Positions 20,508 through 28,740 of a stretch of DNA of 64,000 nucleotides are shown here, in pieces. Below the pieces are notes generated by a model. That model had not been told where the DNA came from. It made no database searches and saw only the letters and a program-made list of their open reading frames with translations. This DNA is from an uncultured beta proteobacterium (lineage in GTDB: Bacteria; Pseudomonadota; Gammaproteobacteria; Burkholderiales; Burkholderiaceae): NCBI GenBank assembly GCA_903871735.1, contig CAIQHU010000071.1, forward strand, positions 25,474-89,473. Direction: 5' to 3'. Position numbers and translations under genes: made by a program. How positions within the stretch are numbered: position 1 is the stretch's first letter; the number at the start of each line of letters is the position of its first letter.

Positions 20508-21859
20508 GCGCAAACTCTTTCCCACCCTTAGTCGATTTCCAAACGCAGTGGATCGCAAGTCAAGGGACTGATCTCTTTAACCCAGAGACCTTGCAATTAG
20601 AGGCAGCCCTGGAGTTTATGCAAGCTTACACCGCAAGTCGTCGCCATACTTTAGGAACTGAAACGATCCCCCTAGAAAGCGCTCTAGGTCGAGTTCTTAA
20701 CAAGGACATGATTGCTTTAATGGATGTCCCACCAGCGGATAACTCAGCCATGGATGGCTTTGCTTTTAATAGCCAAGCTCTCCAACAAGCCAATCCAATT
20801 AGCCTCGAAATTATTGGAACTCGCCTAGCTACTAGTGCCGACTCGACGGATGCGAAAAACCAAGAGATAAAATCCACCAACGCAGTTGTTTTTGATCCTA
20901 GTCAACACGCCTACCGAATCATGACCGGCGCAGTCATGCCCGCGGGATGTGATACGGTCATTCCCCAAGAGTTCACCGAACAAATCCAACAAACCATAGG
21001 CTTTGATCCAAAACGTATCCAAGCGGGTGATAATCGCCGACTACAAGGTGAAGACCTGCGCATCGGAACAGTTTGTATCCCCAAAGGCCGTATCATTGGA
21101 CCCAGTGATATGGGTCTAATCGCCTCGATGGGTCTCTCAACAATCGAGGTCTATGAAAAATTGACTGTGGCAGTTTTCTCAACAGGGGACGAACTCAAAG
21201 CCCTTGGCTCCGAATTAACTCCCGGTGCAATTTTTGATAGTAATCGCTACACCCTCCTGGGAATGTTGCAAAATTTGGGAGTAAATACTATCGATCTTGG
21301 AATCATCCCCGATCAACCAGAAGCACTGCGTAATGCATTTGCCTCAGCCGCATCTTTAGCAGATGCAATTATTACCTCCGGTGGCGTCTCTGTTGGGCAA
21401 GCTGACTTCACAAAACAAGTCATGCGCGAGCTGGGCGATGTGGCCTTTTGGACCCTAGCCATCAAACCAGGCCGACCCATGGCCTTTGGAAAAATCAAGC
21501 AAAACCAACATGAAGCTGTACTTTTTGGCCTACCAGGTAACCCTGTAGCAGTCATGATTACTTTTTACCAGTTCGTCCAAGACACCCTAAACTGGATGGG
21601 TGGTGCAAGTAACTTTAAACAACTTATCCACCAAGCCCACTGGGTTGGAAAGTTCAAAAAACGCTCCGGCAGAACAGAGTTTTTAAGGGGCTTTTTACAC
21701 CAAAATACGGCTGGGTTAAATTGCGTAAAACCAAGTGGTAATCAAGGATCTGGCGTATTAAGTTCGATGAGTCAGGCTAATTGCCTGGTGATCCTACCCC
21801 CAGAACTTACCCAAATAGAAGACGGCGACCTCGTCAACATTGTGGCAATTCAAAGATAA
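20504..21859 (+). CDS. moeA: Molybdopterin molybdotransferase
   Basis: Inserts molybdate into adenylylated molybdopterin. The 451-residue protein has the MoeA N-terminal region (PPADNSAMDGFAF, TGAVMPAGCDTVIPQE) and the MoCF-biosynthesis domain with STGDEL, DSNRYTL, TSGGVSVGQADF and GLPGNPVAVM. It overlaps mobA by ATGA. Mog, which makes its substrate, is encoded separately at 30.1 kb. Confidence 0.96.
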   Translation: MSANSFPPLVDFQTQWIASQGTDLFNPETLQLEAALEFMQAYTASRRHTLGTETIPLESALGRVLNKDMIALMDVPPADNSAMDGFAFNSQALQQANPISLEIIGTRLATSADSTDAKNQEIKSTNAVVFDPSQHAYRIMTGAVMPAGCDTVIPQEFTEQIQQTIGFDPKRIQAGDNRRLQGEDLRIGTVCIPKGRIIGPSDMGLIASMGLSTIEVYEKLTVAVFSTGDELKALGSELTPGAIFDSNRYTLLGMLQNLGVNTIDLGIIPDQPEALRNAFASAASLADAIITSGGVSVGQADFTKQVMRELGDVAFWTLAIKPGRPMAFGKIKQNQHEAVLFGLPGNPVAVMITFYQFVQDTLNWMGGASNFKQLIHQAHWVGKFKKRSGRTEFLRGFLHQNTAGLNCVKPSGNQGSGVLSSMSQANCLVILPPELTQIEDGDLVNIVAIQR

Positions 21860-21947
21860 TTCACATATAATTTTTCTTAAGAATACAATTAAGAAATAAT
21901 TTCTACCCCCTTTGAATCATTCACAATACCACTTCTAGAAATTACAT

Positions 21948-22277
21948 ATGCCCAGTAGTAAAAGAGAAATAATCTATGTTGACCCAATCCATACGGCCAA
22001 AACACTAGTCCTTGTCTATATGTGCTTTTCTTTGCCTATCATCGGCTTATTTTTTATTGATGCCTACTTTCGATATGGTGAAATACCCCTGTTTATCGTA
22101 CTCTACGGGGTATTTCTCAATATTGTTTTTGGCTTCGCGATTTTGTGGCTGGCTTGTAAAGTTTATAACTGGGTCGCTACAAACTTTGGTGGTATTGAAC
22201 TAGACCTCAAAGAGATCCCTCTTGAAGAACACAAACCTAGCCCCCGCCGTTTCAGGCTTTCCAGATCTCCGGATTAA
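21948..22277 (+). CDS. Small two-helix membrane protein, unknown function
   Basis: A 109-residue protein with two hydrophobic segments (about residues 18-38 and 46-71) and a charged C-terminus. The segment after helix 2, VYNWVATNFGGIELDL, resembles the end of DUF3566-type transmembrane domains, a weak family hint. It follows moeA after 88 bp containing a TTTCTTAA/TTAAGAAA inverted repeat. Its 3' end overlaps the convergent dehydrogenase gene by 26 bp. No function is proposed. Confidence 0.7.
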   Translation: MPSSKREIIYVDPIHTAKTLVLVYMCFSLPIIGLFFIDAYFRYGEIPLFIVLYGVFLNIVFGFAILWLACKVYNWVATNFGGIELDLKEIPLEEHKPSPRRFRLSRSPD

Positions 22278-23256
22278 TTAGATTGGGGGGTCTCTTACCC
22301 GCCAATCCTGCGAGCAAATTATCAATCGCTAAATTCATCATGCCATGACGCGTCTTGGCCGTTGCGCTACCAATATGTGGTGTTAATACCACATTTGGCA
22401 CAGTTAAAAATCCCGGGTTGAGCTTTGGCTCCCCCTCATAAACATCTAAACCGGCTGCAAAAATCACTTTTTTCTGTAAGGCCTCAATCAGGGCCGCGTC
22501 GTCCACAATTCCCCCTCGGGCAATGTTAATCAGTGTGGCAGTAGGCCGCATCAAAGCCAATTGCTCCCGACCAATGAGATGATGACTTGCAGCGGAATAA
22601 GGCATCACTAAAACAACGTGATCGGCCTGTCGCAATAGGGTTTCTAGAGCAACATACTGGGCCTGACATGCCTGCTCCGTAGCAGCGTCTAATTGCGTCC
22701 GATTGTGATACAAAATGTTCATCCCAAAACCTAAGCCACGTTTTGCGATTGCCTGACCAATACGCCCCATACCAATAATACCCATTGTGGAATGATGGAC
22801 ATCCACCCCAAGCATCCCTCCCAACTCCCAATTTTGCCAATGCCCAGCTCTTAACCAATGCTCAGTTTCACAAACGCGCCGGGCCGTTGCCATTAAAAGT
22901 GCAAAGGCCATATCGGCAGTCGTGTCAGTTAATACATCCGGGGTATTAGTACCAAAAACATGCTTCGCATTGAGTGCTGCCACATCAAAATTATTAAACC
23001 CAACAGCGATATTCGAGATGATTTGCAGTTGACTGGCCTGACTTAAGGCCTGAGTACCAACCTGCTCACTACCCGTTACCAAAGCGCCCTGTTTATCGGC
23101 TAAACGGTTAGCTAACTCAGCGTTCGATAACGGGTGAATCTGATCGTTGTAATCAATCTCACAATGCTCCTCTAAACGCGCCAAACCCTCAGGGAAAATT
23201 CTGCGGGCTACTAATACTTTGGGACGAACTGGACTCGGTGCTTGGGTAAGTGACAT
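22252..23256 (-). CDS. D-2-hydroxyacid dehydrogenase (glyoxylate/hydroxypyruvate reductase type)
   Basis: NAD(P)H-dependent reductase of 2-keto acids. The 334-residue protein has the Rossmann motif MGIIGMGRIGQAIAKR, the catalytic Arg in NIARGGIVDD, Glu in DVYEGEP and His in TPHIGSAT. Overall it resembles the GhrB/GyaR group, which uses glyoxylate, hydroxypyruvate or 2-ketogluconate. The exact substrate is not determined. It is transcribed alone, divergent from fdxA. Confidence 0.92.
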   Translation of the reverse strand: MSLTQAPSPVRPKVLVARRIFPEGLARLEEHCEIDYNDQIHPLSNAELANRLADKQGALVTGSEQVGTQALSQASQLQIISNIAVGFNNFDVAALNAKHVFGTNTPDVLTDTTADMAFALLMATARRVCETEHWLRAGHWQNWELGGMLGVDVHHSTMGIIGMGRIGQAIAKRGLGFGMNILYHNRTQLDAATEQACQAQYVALETLLRQADHVVLVMPYSAASHHLIGREQLALMRPTATLINIARGGIVDDAALIEALQKKVIFAAGLDVYEGEPKLNPGFLTVPNVVLTPHIGSATAKTRHGMMNLAIDNLLAGLAGKRPPNLINPEIWKA

Positions 23257-23443
23257 GGTTTTTTCCTAGACACAATATAAACAGTAATTGTATGCCATTC
23301 TGAATCAAGACAATGCCAAAGACCCTACCCACCATCCCAAAGAAACCATCGCCGCTATCTAAGTGGCGGCCAAACCACAATGACAATTATTCAATGCGGG
23401 ATTTCTCGGCTAAAATAGATTTTTCAATTATTACAAAACAATT

Positions 23444-23767
23444 ATGACTTACGTCGTTACCGAAGCCTGTATTAAATGTAAATATACAGACTGTGTTGAT
23501 GTCTGCCCAGTGGACTGTTTTCGAGAAGGTCCTAATTTTCTGACAATTGACCCAGATGAGTGTATTGATTGCGCTGTTTGTGTGCCCGAGTGTCCTGTCA
23601 ATGCAATTTATGCCGAAGACGATGTGCCAGGCGATCAGCAAGCATTCATCGCCCTCAATACTGAATTATCACGTAACTGGAAATCGATTACAAAATCAAA
23701 AGGTTCTTTACCGGATGCGGATGATTGGAAAGATGTTAAAGATAAACTCGAACACTTGATTCGCTAA
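23444..23767 (+). CDS. fdxA: 7Fe ferredoxin FdxA
   Basis: Small electron carrier with one [3Fe-4S] and one [4Fe-4S] cluster. The 107-residue protein begins [26 protein letters not shown] and continues with [16 protein letters not shown], giving the usual Cys spacing for the two clusters, and has the typical C-terminal helix region. A ferredoxin reductase-like flavoprotein follows 236 bp downstream and may be its partner; this is inference from proximity. Confidence 0.96.
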   Translation: MTYVVTEACIKCKYTDCVDVCPVDCFREGPNFLTIDPDECIDCAVCVPECPVNAIYAEDDVPGDQQAFIALNTELSRNWKSITKSKGSLPDADDWKDVKDKLEHLIR

Positions 23768-23809
23768 AAGGGGATTTTGGTACCCAGTAATGCTATAGCT
23801 GTTTTATTT

Positions 23810-23845
23810 TTTACCCGCTTTACACCCTTTACCCGCTTTACCAGT
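23810..23845. repeat. 18-bp tandem repeat after fdxA
   Basis: Two near-perfect copies of an 18-base unit, TTTACCCGCTTTACACCC and TTTACCCGCTTTACCAGT, which agree over 15 leading bases. The repeat lies 43 bp after the fdxA stop in the 236-bp gap before the flavoprotein gene. No role is evident. Confidence 0.6.
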
Positions 23846-24003
23846 CTTGATGCTTCCTATTTTTCTAGATCATATCGCCTGTTTCGAATATTTTGTTATC
23901 TGCAAATTTTGCACTGACGAGTACCTCCGATCAATCACTTGGAGAGATTACTAAGTCAACATTAAGTCAACAAATAGTTCCAGCAACATCCTAAAAACTA
24001 GTT

Positions 24004-25059
24004 ATGCCAAACTCTTTTCCGCAGGCCATTGAAACAGAAGCTGTCATTATCGGGGCAGGACCAGTTGGTTTATTTCAAGTATTTGAGCTTGGCCTACTCG
24101 AAATACAAGCCCATGTCATCGACTCACTGAAGGTCCCAGGTGGTCAATGTGTCGAACTATACCCAGATAAACCGATTTACGATATTCCAGCGATACCGCG
24201 GTGCACAGGTCAAGAATTGACCAATCAACTCCTCCAACAAATACGACCCTTCGCACCCCAATTTCATTTAGGCCAAGTAGTCAATACCCTAAGCCAACAA
24301 GAAGATGGGCGCTTTTTACTATCAACCTCGCTGGGTAAAAACTTCCTGACTAAAACAATCTTTATTGCGGCAGGAGTCGGCTCATTCCAGCCACGTACCC
24401 TAAAAATTGCTGGCATCGAACGCTTTTATCAGCAACAAATTTTCTTTGAAGATACCAACCCTTCTCGATATATCAATAATCATATCGTCGTCCTTGGTGA
24501 TGACGACTGCGCTCTTGATTCTTGCCTAAACCTAGTGGATCAGGTCCAAAGCCTAACGCTAATTCACCGTCGCCATGAATTAAAAGCTAAGCCAGATTCT
24601 ATTGCCAAAATCCGCGCCTTATGCGACAGTTCGTCTATGCGCTTTACGGTCGGACAAGTTACTGGCTTTGAAGAAGCAAATCAACTCTTGAGTGCACTCA
24701 TCATCACCGGCCAAGACGGCCTATCGCATCGCATCCCACTAGACATTCTCCTAGCTTTTCTTGGCCTATCGCCAAAACTAGGTCCTATCGCAGATTGGGG
24801 ACTCCAACTTGATCGCAAACAAATCTTGGTCGACACGGAAAAGTTCTCTACCAACACCCCAGGAATTTTTGCAGTAGGTGATATCAATACCTATCCAGGC
24901 AAAAAGAAATTAATTCTTTGCGGATTTCATGAGGCAACTCTTGCGGCCTTCGCCGCAAAAGAATACCTTTACCCGGAAAAAAAAGTGCCCTTGCAATACA
25001 CCACCACATCCCCAAAAATTCATCAACTATTGGGCGTGAATACACCTAGAAACGACTAA
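24004..25059 (+). CDS. Ferredoxin-NADP reductase-like flavoprotein (thioredoxin reductase fold) with altered NADPH motif
   Basis: A 351-residue FAD protein of the thioredoxin-reductase-like ferredoxin reductase family. The FAD motif [12 protein letters not shown] is intact near residue 15, and the C-terminal FAD contact [20 protein letters not shown] is standard. The second nucleotide motif, normally GGGDSALDW, reads GDDDCALDS here, so the NADPH-binding glycines are replaced by Asp. The nearby [12 protein letters not shown] is conserved. It may have lost or changed pyridine nucleotide use. It follows fdxA, a plausible redox partner. Confidence 0.85.
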   Translation: MPNSFPQAIETEAVIIGAGPVGLFQVFELGLLEIQAHVIDSLKVPGGQCVELYPDKPIYDIPAIPRCTGQELTNQLLQQIRPFAPQFHLGQVVNTLSQQEDGRFLLSTSLGKNFLTKTIFIAAGVGSFQPRTLKIAGIERFYQQQIFFEDTNPSRYINNHIVVLGDDDCALDSCLNLVDQVQSLTLIHRRHELKAKPDSIAKIRALCDSSSMRFTVGQVTGFEEANQLLSALIITGQDGLSHRIPLDILLAFLGLSPKLGPIADWGLQLDRKQILVDTEKFSTNTPGIFAVGDINTYPGKKKLILCGFHEATLAAFAAKEYLYPEKKVPLQYTTTSPKIHQLLGVNTPRND

Positions 25060-25098
25060 AAATATCCTACTACTGCTATTTTCGCCTACAATAACTTG

Positions 25099-25893
25099 AT
25101 GGATTCCTATCAACATTTAATGCGTCACGTGCTCGAACACGGTACAAAAAAAACCGATCGAACAGGTACCGGAACACTGTCCGTATTTGGTTATCAAATG
25201 CGCTTTAATCTGGCGCAAGGCTTTCCCATGGTAACCACCAAAAAACTGCACCTCAAATCAATTATTTACGAACTGCTCTGGTTTCTTCAAGGCAGTACAA
25301 ATAATCAATGGCTCAAGGAGCGTGGAGTCTCGATTTGGAATGAATGGGCTAAACCTGATGGAGATTTAGGACCTATTTATGGCTACCAATGGCGCTCTTG
25401 GCCAACCCCAAGCGGTCAACATATCGATCAAATCGCTCAGATTATTGAACAAATAAAAACCACCCCCGACTCACGCCGAATAATTGTCTCGGCTTGGAAC
25501 GTCGCAGATATCCCTACGATGGCCTTAGCCCCATGCCATGCATTTTTTCAATTTTATGTTGCCGACGGTAAATTATCCTGTCAACTCTATCAGCGAAGCG
25601 CTGATATATTTCTCGGTGTACCTTTTAATATTGCCAGCTACGCCCTACTCACCCACCTAGTCGCTCAGCAAACGCATTTATCAGTCGGTGATTTTGTCTG
25701 GACTGGGGGAGATTGTCACCTCTACTCGAATCATCTAGAACAAGTTCAATTACAACTCTCGCGTAAACCATTGCCTCTCCCCCAACTGTCGATCAAACGT
25801 CACCCCCCATCCATTTTTGATTATGAGTATGAGGATATTGAAGTCGTCGGCTATGAATCACATCCTGCCATTAAAGCACCCGTTGCTATTTAA
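25099..25893 (+). CDS. thyA: Thymidylate synthase
   Basis: Converts dUMP to dTMP using methylenetetrahydrofolate. The 264-residue protein is the same length as E. coli ThyA and carries the active-site Cys in [13 protein letters not shown], the DRTGTGT loop, the RRIIVSAWN phosphate-binding motif and the C-terminal IKAPVAI. The ORF track begins at a TTG one codon earlier; the ATG at 25099 is preferred. folA starts 2 bp after its stop, a functional pairing since FolA regenerates the spent folate. Confidence 0.98.
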   Translation: MDSYQHLMRHVLEHGTKKTDRTGTGTLSVFGYQMRFNLAQGFPMVTTKKLHLKSIIYELLWFLQGSTNNQWLKERGVSIWNEWAKPDGDLGPIYGYQWRSWPTPSGQHIDQIAQIIEQIKTTPDSRRIIVSAWNVADIPTMALAPCHAFFQFYVADGKLSCQLYQRSADIFLGVPFNIASYALLTHLVAQQTHLSVGDFVWTGGDCHLYSNHLEQVQLQLSRKPLPLPQLSIKRHPPSIFDYEYEDIEVVGYESHPAIKAPVAI

Positions 25894-25895
25894 AC

Positions 25896-26408
25896 ATGCA
25901 ATTAACGATTATCGTCGCCCGCTCTAAACAAGGTGTTATCGGTCAAGATAATGCCTTACCATGGCGCTTGCCTGCTGACCTGCAACATTTTAAAAAAATC
26001 ACGACCGGACACCCCATCATCATGGGACGTAATACATGGGAGTCTCTTGGATGCGCTCTCCCCGGTAGAAGAAATATTGTAATTTCTAGAACAAAAAGCT
26101 TTGATCCAACCGATGCGGAATGCTTTGATTCTCTAGAGGGAGCAATCGCAGCTTGTCAAAATGATCCATTAGCGTTCATTATCGGAGGCGCCCAAGTTTA
26201 CGAACAAGCTCTAGAGCTAGATGTGGTCCAACAAATGATCATTACTGAAGTCGATATCGATGTGGTTGGAGACGCCCATTTCCCCAATTTTAATCAGGCC
26301 AATTGGCATGAAACTTCGCGCATTAGCTTTCCTAGTGCGGCTGACCCGAAAGATCCAAGTAGACTTCTACCAGCCTATGCTTTCGTGAACTATAGTCGAC
26401 AAATATAA
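25896..26408 (+). CDS. folA: Dihydrofolate reductase
   Basis: Reduces dihydrofolate to tetrahydrofolate. The 170-residue protein begins LTIIVARSKQGVIGQDNALPWRLPADLQHFKK with the substrate-binding acidic position in the PADLQ helix, then HPIIMGRNTWESLG and the NADPH motif FIIGGAQVYEQAL. It forms a tight pair with thyA and is the last core gene before the accessory ATPase/RloB island on the opposite strand. Confidence 0.97.
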   Translation: MQLTIIVARSKQGVIGQDNALPWRLPADLQHFKKITTGHPIIMGRNTWESLGCALPGRRNIVISRTKSFDPTDAECFDSLEGAIAACQNDPLAFIIGGAQVYEQALELDVVQQMIITEVDIDVVGDAHFPNFNQANWHETSRISFPSAADPKDPSRLLPAYAFVNYSRQI

Positions 26409-26530
26409 GCTTACTACAGCCTAGCGCACATTAAAATTGCAATGACATCAGTATTTCAAACGCTTACCTTCATACTGAATCAATCCACCTTAAACTTGCG
26501 TATGCAGATCATTCATCTTCACCCACAAGG

Positions 26531-27205
26531 CTACTTGCCCAACGCAATCAGTAACTCAACCAGCTCCACAATATCTGTGGAAGGCTCGGTGGCATCGAAC
26601 GCGTTACTTAGGGCAGCTAAACTACGTGCACGCTGACTGGCGATTCCTAGATTTGCCTTGGTTATAGCAAAACTACCGCTAGCTCACTTGACATAAGAGG
26701 GAATGAACTGCTTAAGGCGCGCTAAAACCTCAGCACGATGAAGTGGATGCCGAATATCCTCGTAGTGCAGCAACAGCCATAATTCAAAACAAGGTACAGA
26801 TGCGATGGCCCTGAAGATTACTGGCTGTTTGGCATCGTTACGTAGCTTACCATCTAGTGAATCTGCAAGCTTGAGAGCATCAAAATATGACTTGTGTTCA
26901 TCACGGTCAAAAATAGCAAAAACCCTTTCAAAAGCTTTCGCGCGCACGCGCTTATTTGGATCTCCCGCCCCAAAAAGCTGCTTTGCAGAACGCACTACTT
27001 GAATAGGCTCAGTACCAAGAGCGCTGGGATGAACTTCAACATTGGCCGTTTGTAATCTGTATGTGTTCCTAATTTCCTTGAAGTAAAGCGGCTCAGTCCT
27101 ACTCCCCTCAGAAACGATCAAAACGCGATCATAGCTGGCTCGCTGAGTCTTTTTACGCTCCAACTGAGAGCGCTGTCGGATTTTGGGTGGGTTGTCGCGG
27201 GCCAT
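26531..27205 (-). pseudogene. RloB-type nuclease-like gene interrupted by an in-frame TGA
   Basis: Partner of the upstream AAA ATPase. The protein begins MARDNPPKIRQRS and shows the RloB/Toprim-like acidic motifs: IVSEGSRTEPLYF near residues 30-42, AIFDRDEH near 110, and SVPCFELWLLLHYED near 145. A TGA at 26684-26686 stops it after 173 residues at IPSYVK. The same frame continues for 50 sense codons (ASGSFAITKANLGIASQRAR, then an acidic helix-like end) to TAG at 26531-26533, and that tail resembles the usual end of RloB proteins. One base change would restore a 224-residue protein. I chose the start at 27205 (5 bp after the ATPase stop); 27223 is an alternative. It could also be translated as a truncated protein. 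Confidence 0.8.
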
Positions 27206-27210
27206 CGATA

Positions 27211-28467
27211 TCACCCACTCCAATCGCCAAGAAATGGAAGTGCACCGTAACGCCCCATCAAATATCCGCGTTCAAGCGCCTCATTTTTACGCGGACTGAA
27301 GTCTGATAACGGGTACAGCTTTGAAGCCTGGTCTCTGTCTTTCTCTACAAACCAAATTTGATCCCGCCGGAACAAATCCTGATCCAACAATGAGGTGTCA
27401 TGGCTTGTGAAAATTAACTGAGCCCCCTTTTTATTAAACCTAGAGTTCTGAAAAAGCTCCACGAGTCGGCGCACTAACAATGGATGCAAACTACTACCTA
27501 ACTCATCAACTACCAAAACCATTCCCTTGTCAAGAATCTCAAGCACCGGCCCTGTGAGGAAAAGTAGATTACGTGTTCCCATGGATTCATCACCCAAACT
27601 AAACACGGCCTCACCATGATCGGTGACGTGATGAAATAGCAACTCGTGAACCTCTTGCTCTTCGTTACGGACCTCTGTTTTTTCTGCAGCCATATCAAAA
27701 TGAACGGCTTGACCAGATACCTTACGGGTCACGACTTCGATGTCAGAAATACTGATATCAGCCGAAGTCAAAAAGTCACAGATTGCTCGCTTGCCTTCCG
27801 GCTTACGCAGCATTTCGATCGAGAAATGTTGTCCTAAAGGTGTAATCTCATTGAAGATGGCCAATTGCTTCACAAACCAAGCAAATACCGGCTGTAATTG
27901 TTCACTGTTGAGTTGTACTGCCATTGAGAGAAACAGTGCGTTGGGGCGTGTCGCGCCCTCCCAGACGGATTTTGGCCCCTTTAAGCCAGTACCAAAATCG
28001 TATAGATCCTTGCCACTTTCCTCATCAAAATAACGCTCAAACCATAATTGAGGCTTAAAAGCCTTGTATACAAGCAGATATTCCCGAGTGATCCGCTGAG
28101 CGGTGAGCGCAAAGCCGAACTGGTAGCGAATACCATCTAGAACAAATGAAACATCAAACTCGGTTGGCTGGGCAACCGATGTGGTCTCAAACCGAAAGGA
28201 CTGTGTATGAAATGCTTGGCCTGGCTGCATCACGGATGCCGACTCAGCTACCACAGCCCGCATGAACTGTAAGGCCTTAATCAGGTTGGATTTGCCGCCA
28301 GCATTTGGCCCGAAGATGGCCATGCTACGCAGGAGTGTAGGCGCAGCCTTGATACCCGATGGCATCGTGTTGGACTCTTGTAGCGACTTGTCCTTGTCTG
28401 CAACCAGGCTCAAGGTCTGCTCATCTCGTAAGGATCGAAAGTTTTTAACTCTGAATTCAATCAACAT
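27211..28467 (-). CDS. AAA family ATPase, RloA/AbiLi-like, predicted defence component
   Basis: A 418-residue P-loop ATPase of the OLD/RecF-like class. It opens MLIEFRVKNFRSLRDEQTLSLVA, has Walker A GPNAGGKSNL near residue 55, an acidic/Ser-rich signature region (SLGDESMGTRNLLFL), Walker B MVLVVDELGSSLHP and the switch-His motif FTSHDTSLLD. The C-terminal YLMGRYGALPFLGDW is typical of ATPases that pair with RloB proteins, as in RloAB and, as I recall, lactococcal AbiL. It appears intact, unlike its partner. The pair interrupts an otherwise housekeeping folA-pmbA junction. An anti-phage role is inferred from family. Confidence 0.85.
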   Translation of the reverse strand: MLIEFRVKNFRSLRDEQTLSLVADKDKSLQESNTMPSGIKAAPTLLRSMAIFGPNAGGKSNLIKALQFMRAVVAESASVMQPGQAFHTQSFRFETTSVAQPTEFDVSFVLDGIRYQFGFALTAQRITREYLLVYKAFKPQLWFERYFDEESGKDLYDFGTGLKGPKSVWEGATRPNALFLSMAVQLNSEQLQPVFAWFVKQLAIFNEITPLGQHFSIEMLRKPEGKRAICDFLTSADISISDIEVVTRKVSGQAVHFDMAAEKTEVRNEEQEVHELLFHHVTDHGEAVFSLGDESMGTRNLLFLTGPVLEILDKGMVLVVDELGSSLHPLLVRRLVELFQNSRFNKKGAQLIFTSHDTSLLDQDLFRRDQIWFVEKDRDQASKLYPLSDFSPRKNEALERGYLMGRYGALPFLGDWSG

Positions 28468-28502
28468 AAAACTATTCTTATTAATCTAATAAATAAGTAT
28501 TT

Positions 28503-28526
28503 TGCACTATTTATTCAAATAGTGCA
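28503..28526. promoter_or_regulatory. Perfect palindrome in the presumed ATPase promoter
   Basis: TGCACTATTT and AAATAGTGCA form a perfect 10-bp inverted repeat around ATTC, 36 bp upstream of the ATPase start codon. On the minus strand a TTGAAA hexamer lies just upstream, so the palindrome falls in the core promoter. This suits a repressor operator, or an RNA hairpin in the leader. No regulator gene is present in the island. Confidence 0.5.
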
Positions 28527-28740
28527 TTTATTTTCAAATAAAATCGGGTTTTTGCAACAAAGCAAGTGGATCCCACTCGGATATGAGCCACGGCACAGAC
28601 CAACTCCTAGATGGCACCTACCATCCAACTTGGCTAGGATATCAACAGGGCTAGCGGGAATATATCTTCAATGCAATTCGTCTCAAACTATGCGTGCCTG
28701 AGTCAAAGTACTATGCAGTTCAAGGGGCTAGGAATTCAGA
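28527..28740. other. Non-coding right flank of the ATPase/RloB island
   Basis: The stretch between the palindrome and the pmbA stop holds no open frame with recognisable protein similarity in any frame. It may be the border scar of the inserted cassette. No direct repeats matching the left flank (26409-26530) were found by eye. Confidence 0.4.

Noticed and set aside
26442-26636. 64-residue plus-strand ORF after folA
   Set aside because: It is antisense to the read-through part of the rloB frame, which has much better family similarity.
26684-26686. TGA in rloB as selenocysteine or programmed readthrough
   Set aside because: No SECIS-like hairpin or known selenoprotein family; nonsense mutation is simpler.
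28583-28740. Plus-strand frame MSHGTDQLL with one stop, then a further open stretch
   Set aside because: Considered as a gene remnant of the island, but no motif is recognisable and the second frame is equally open.
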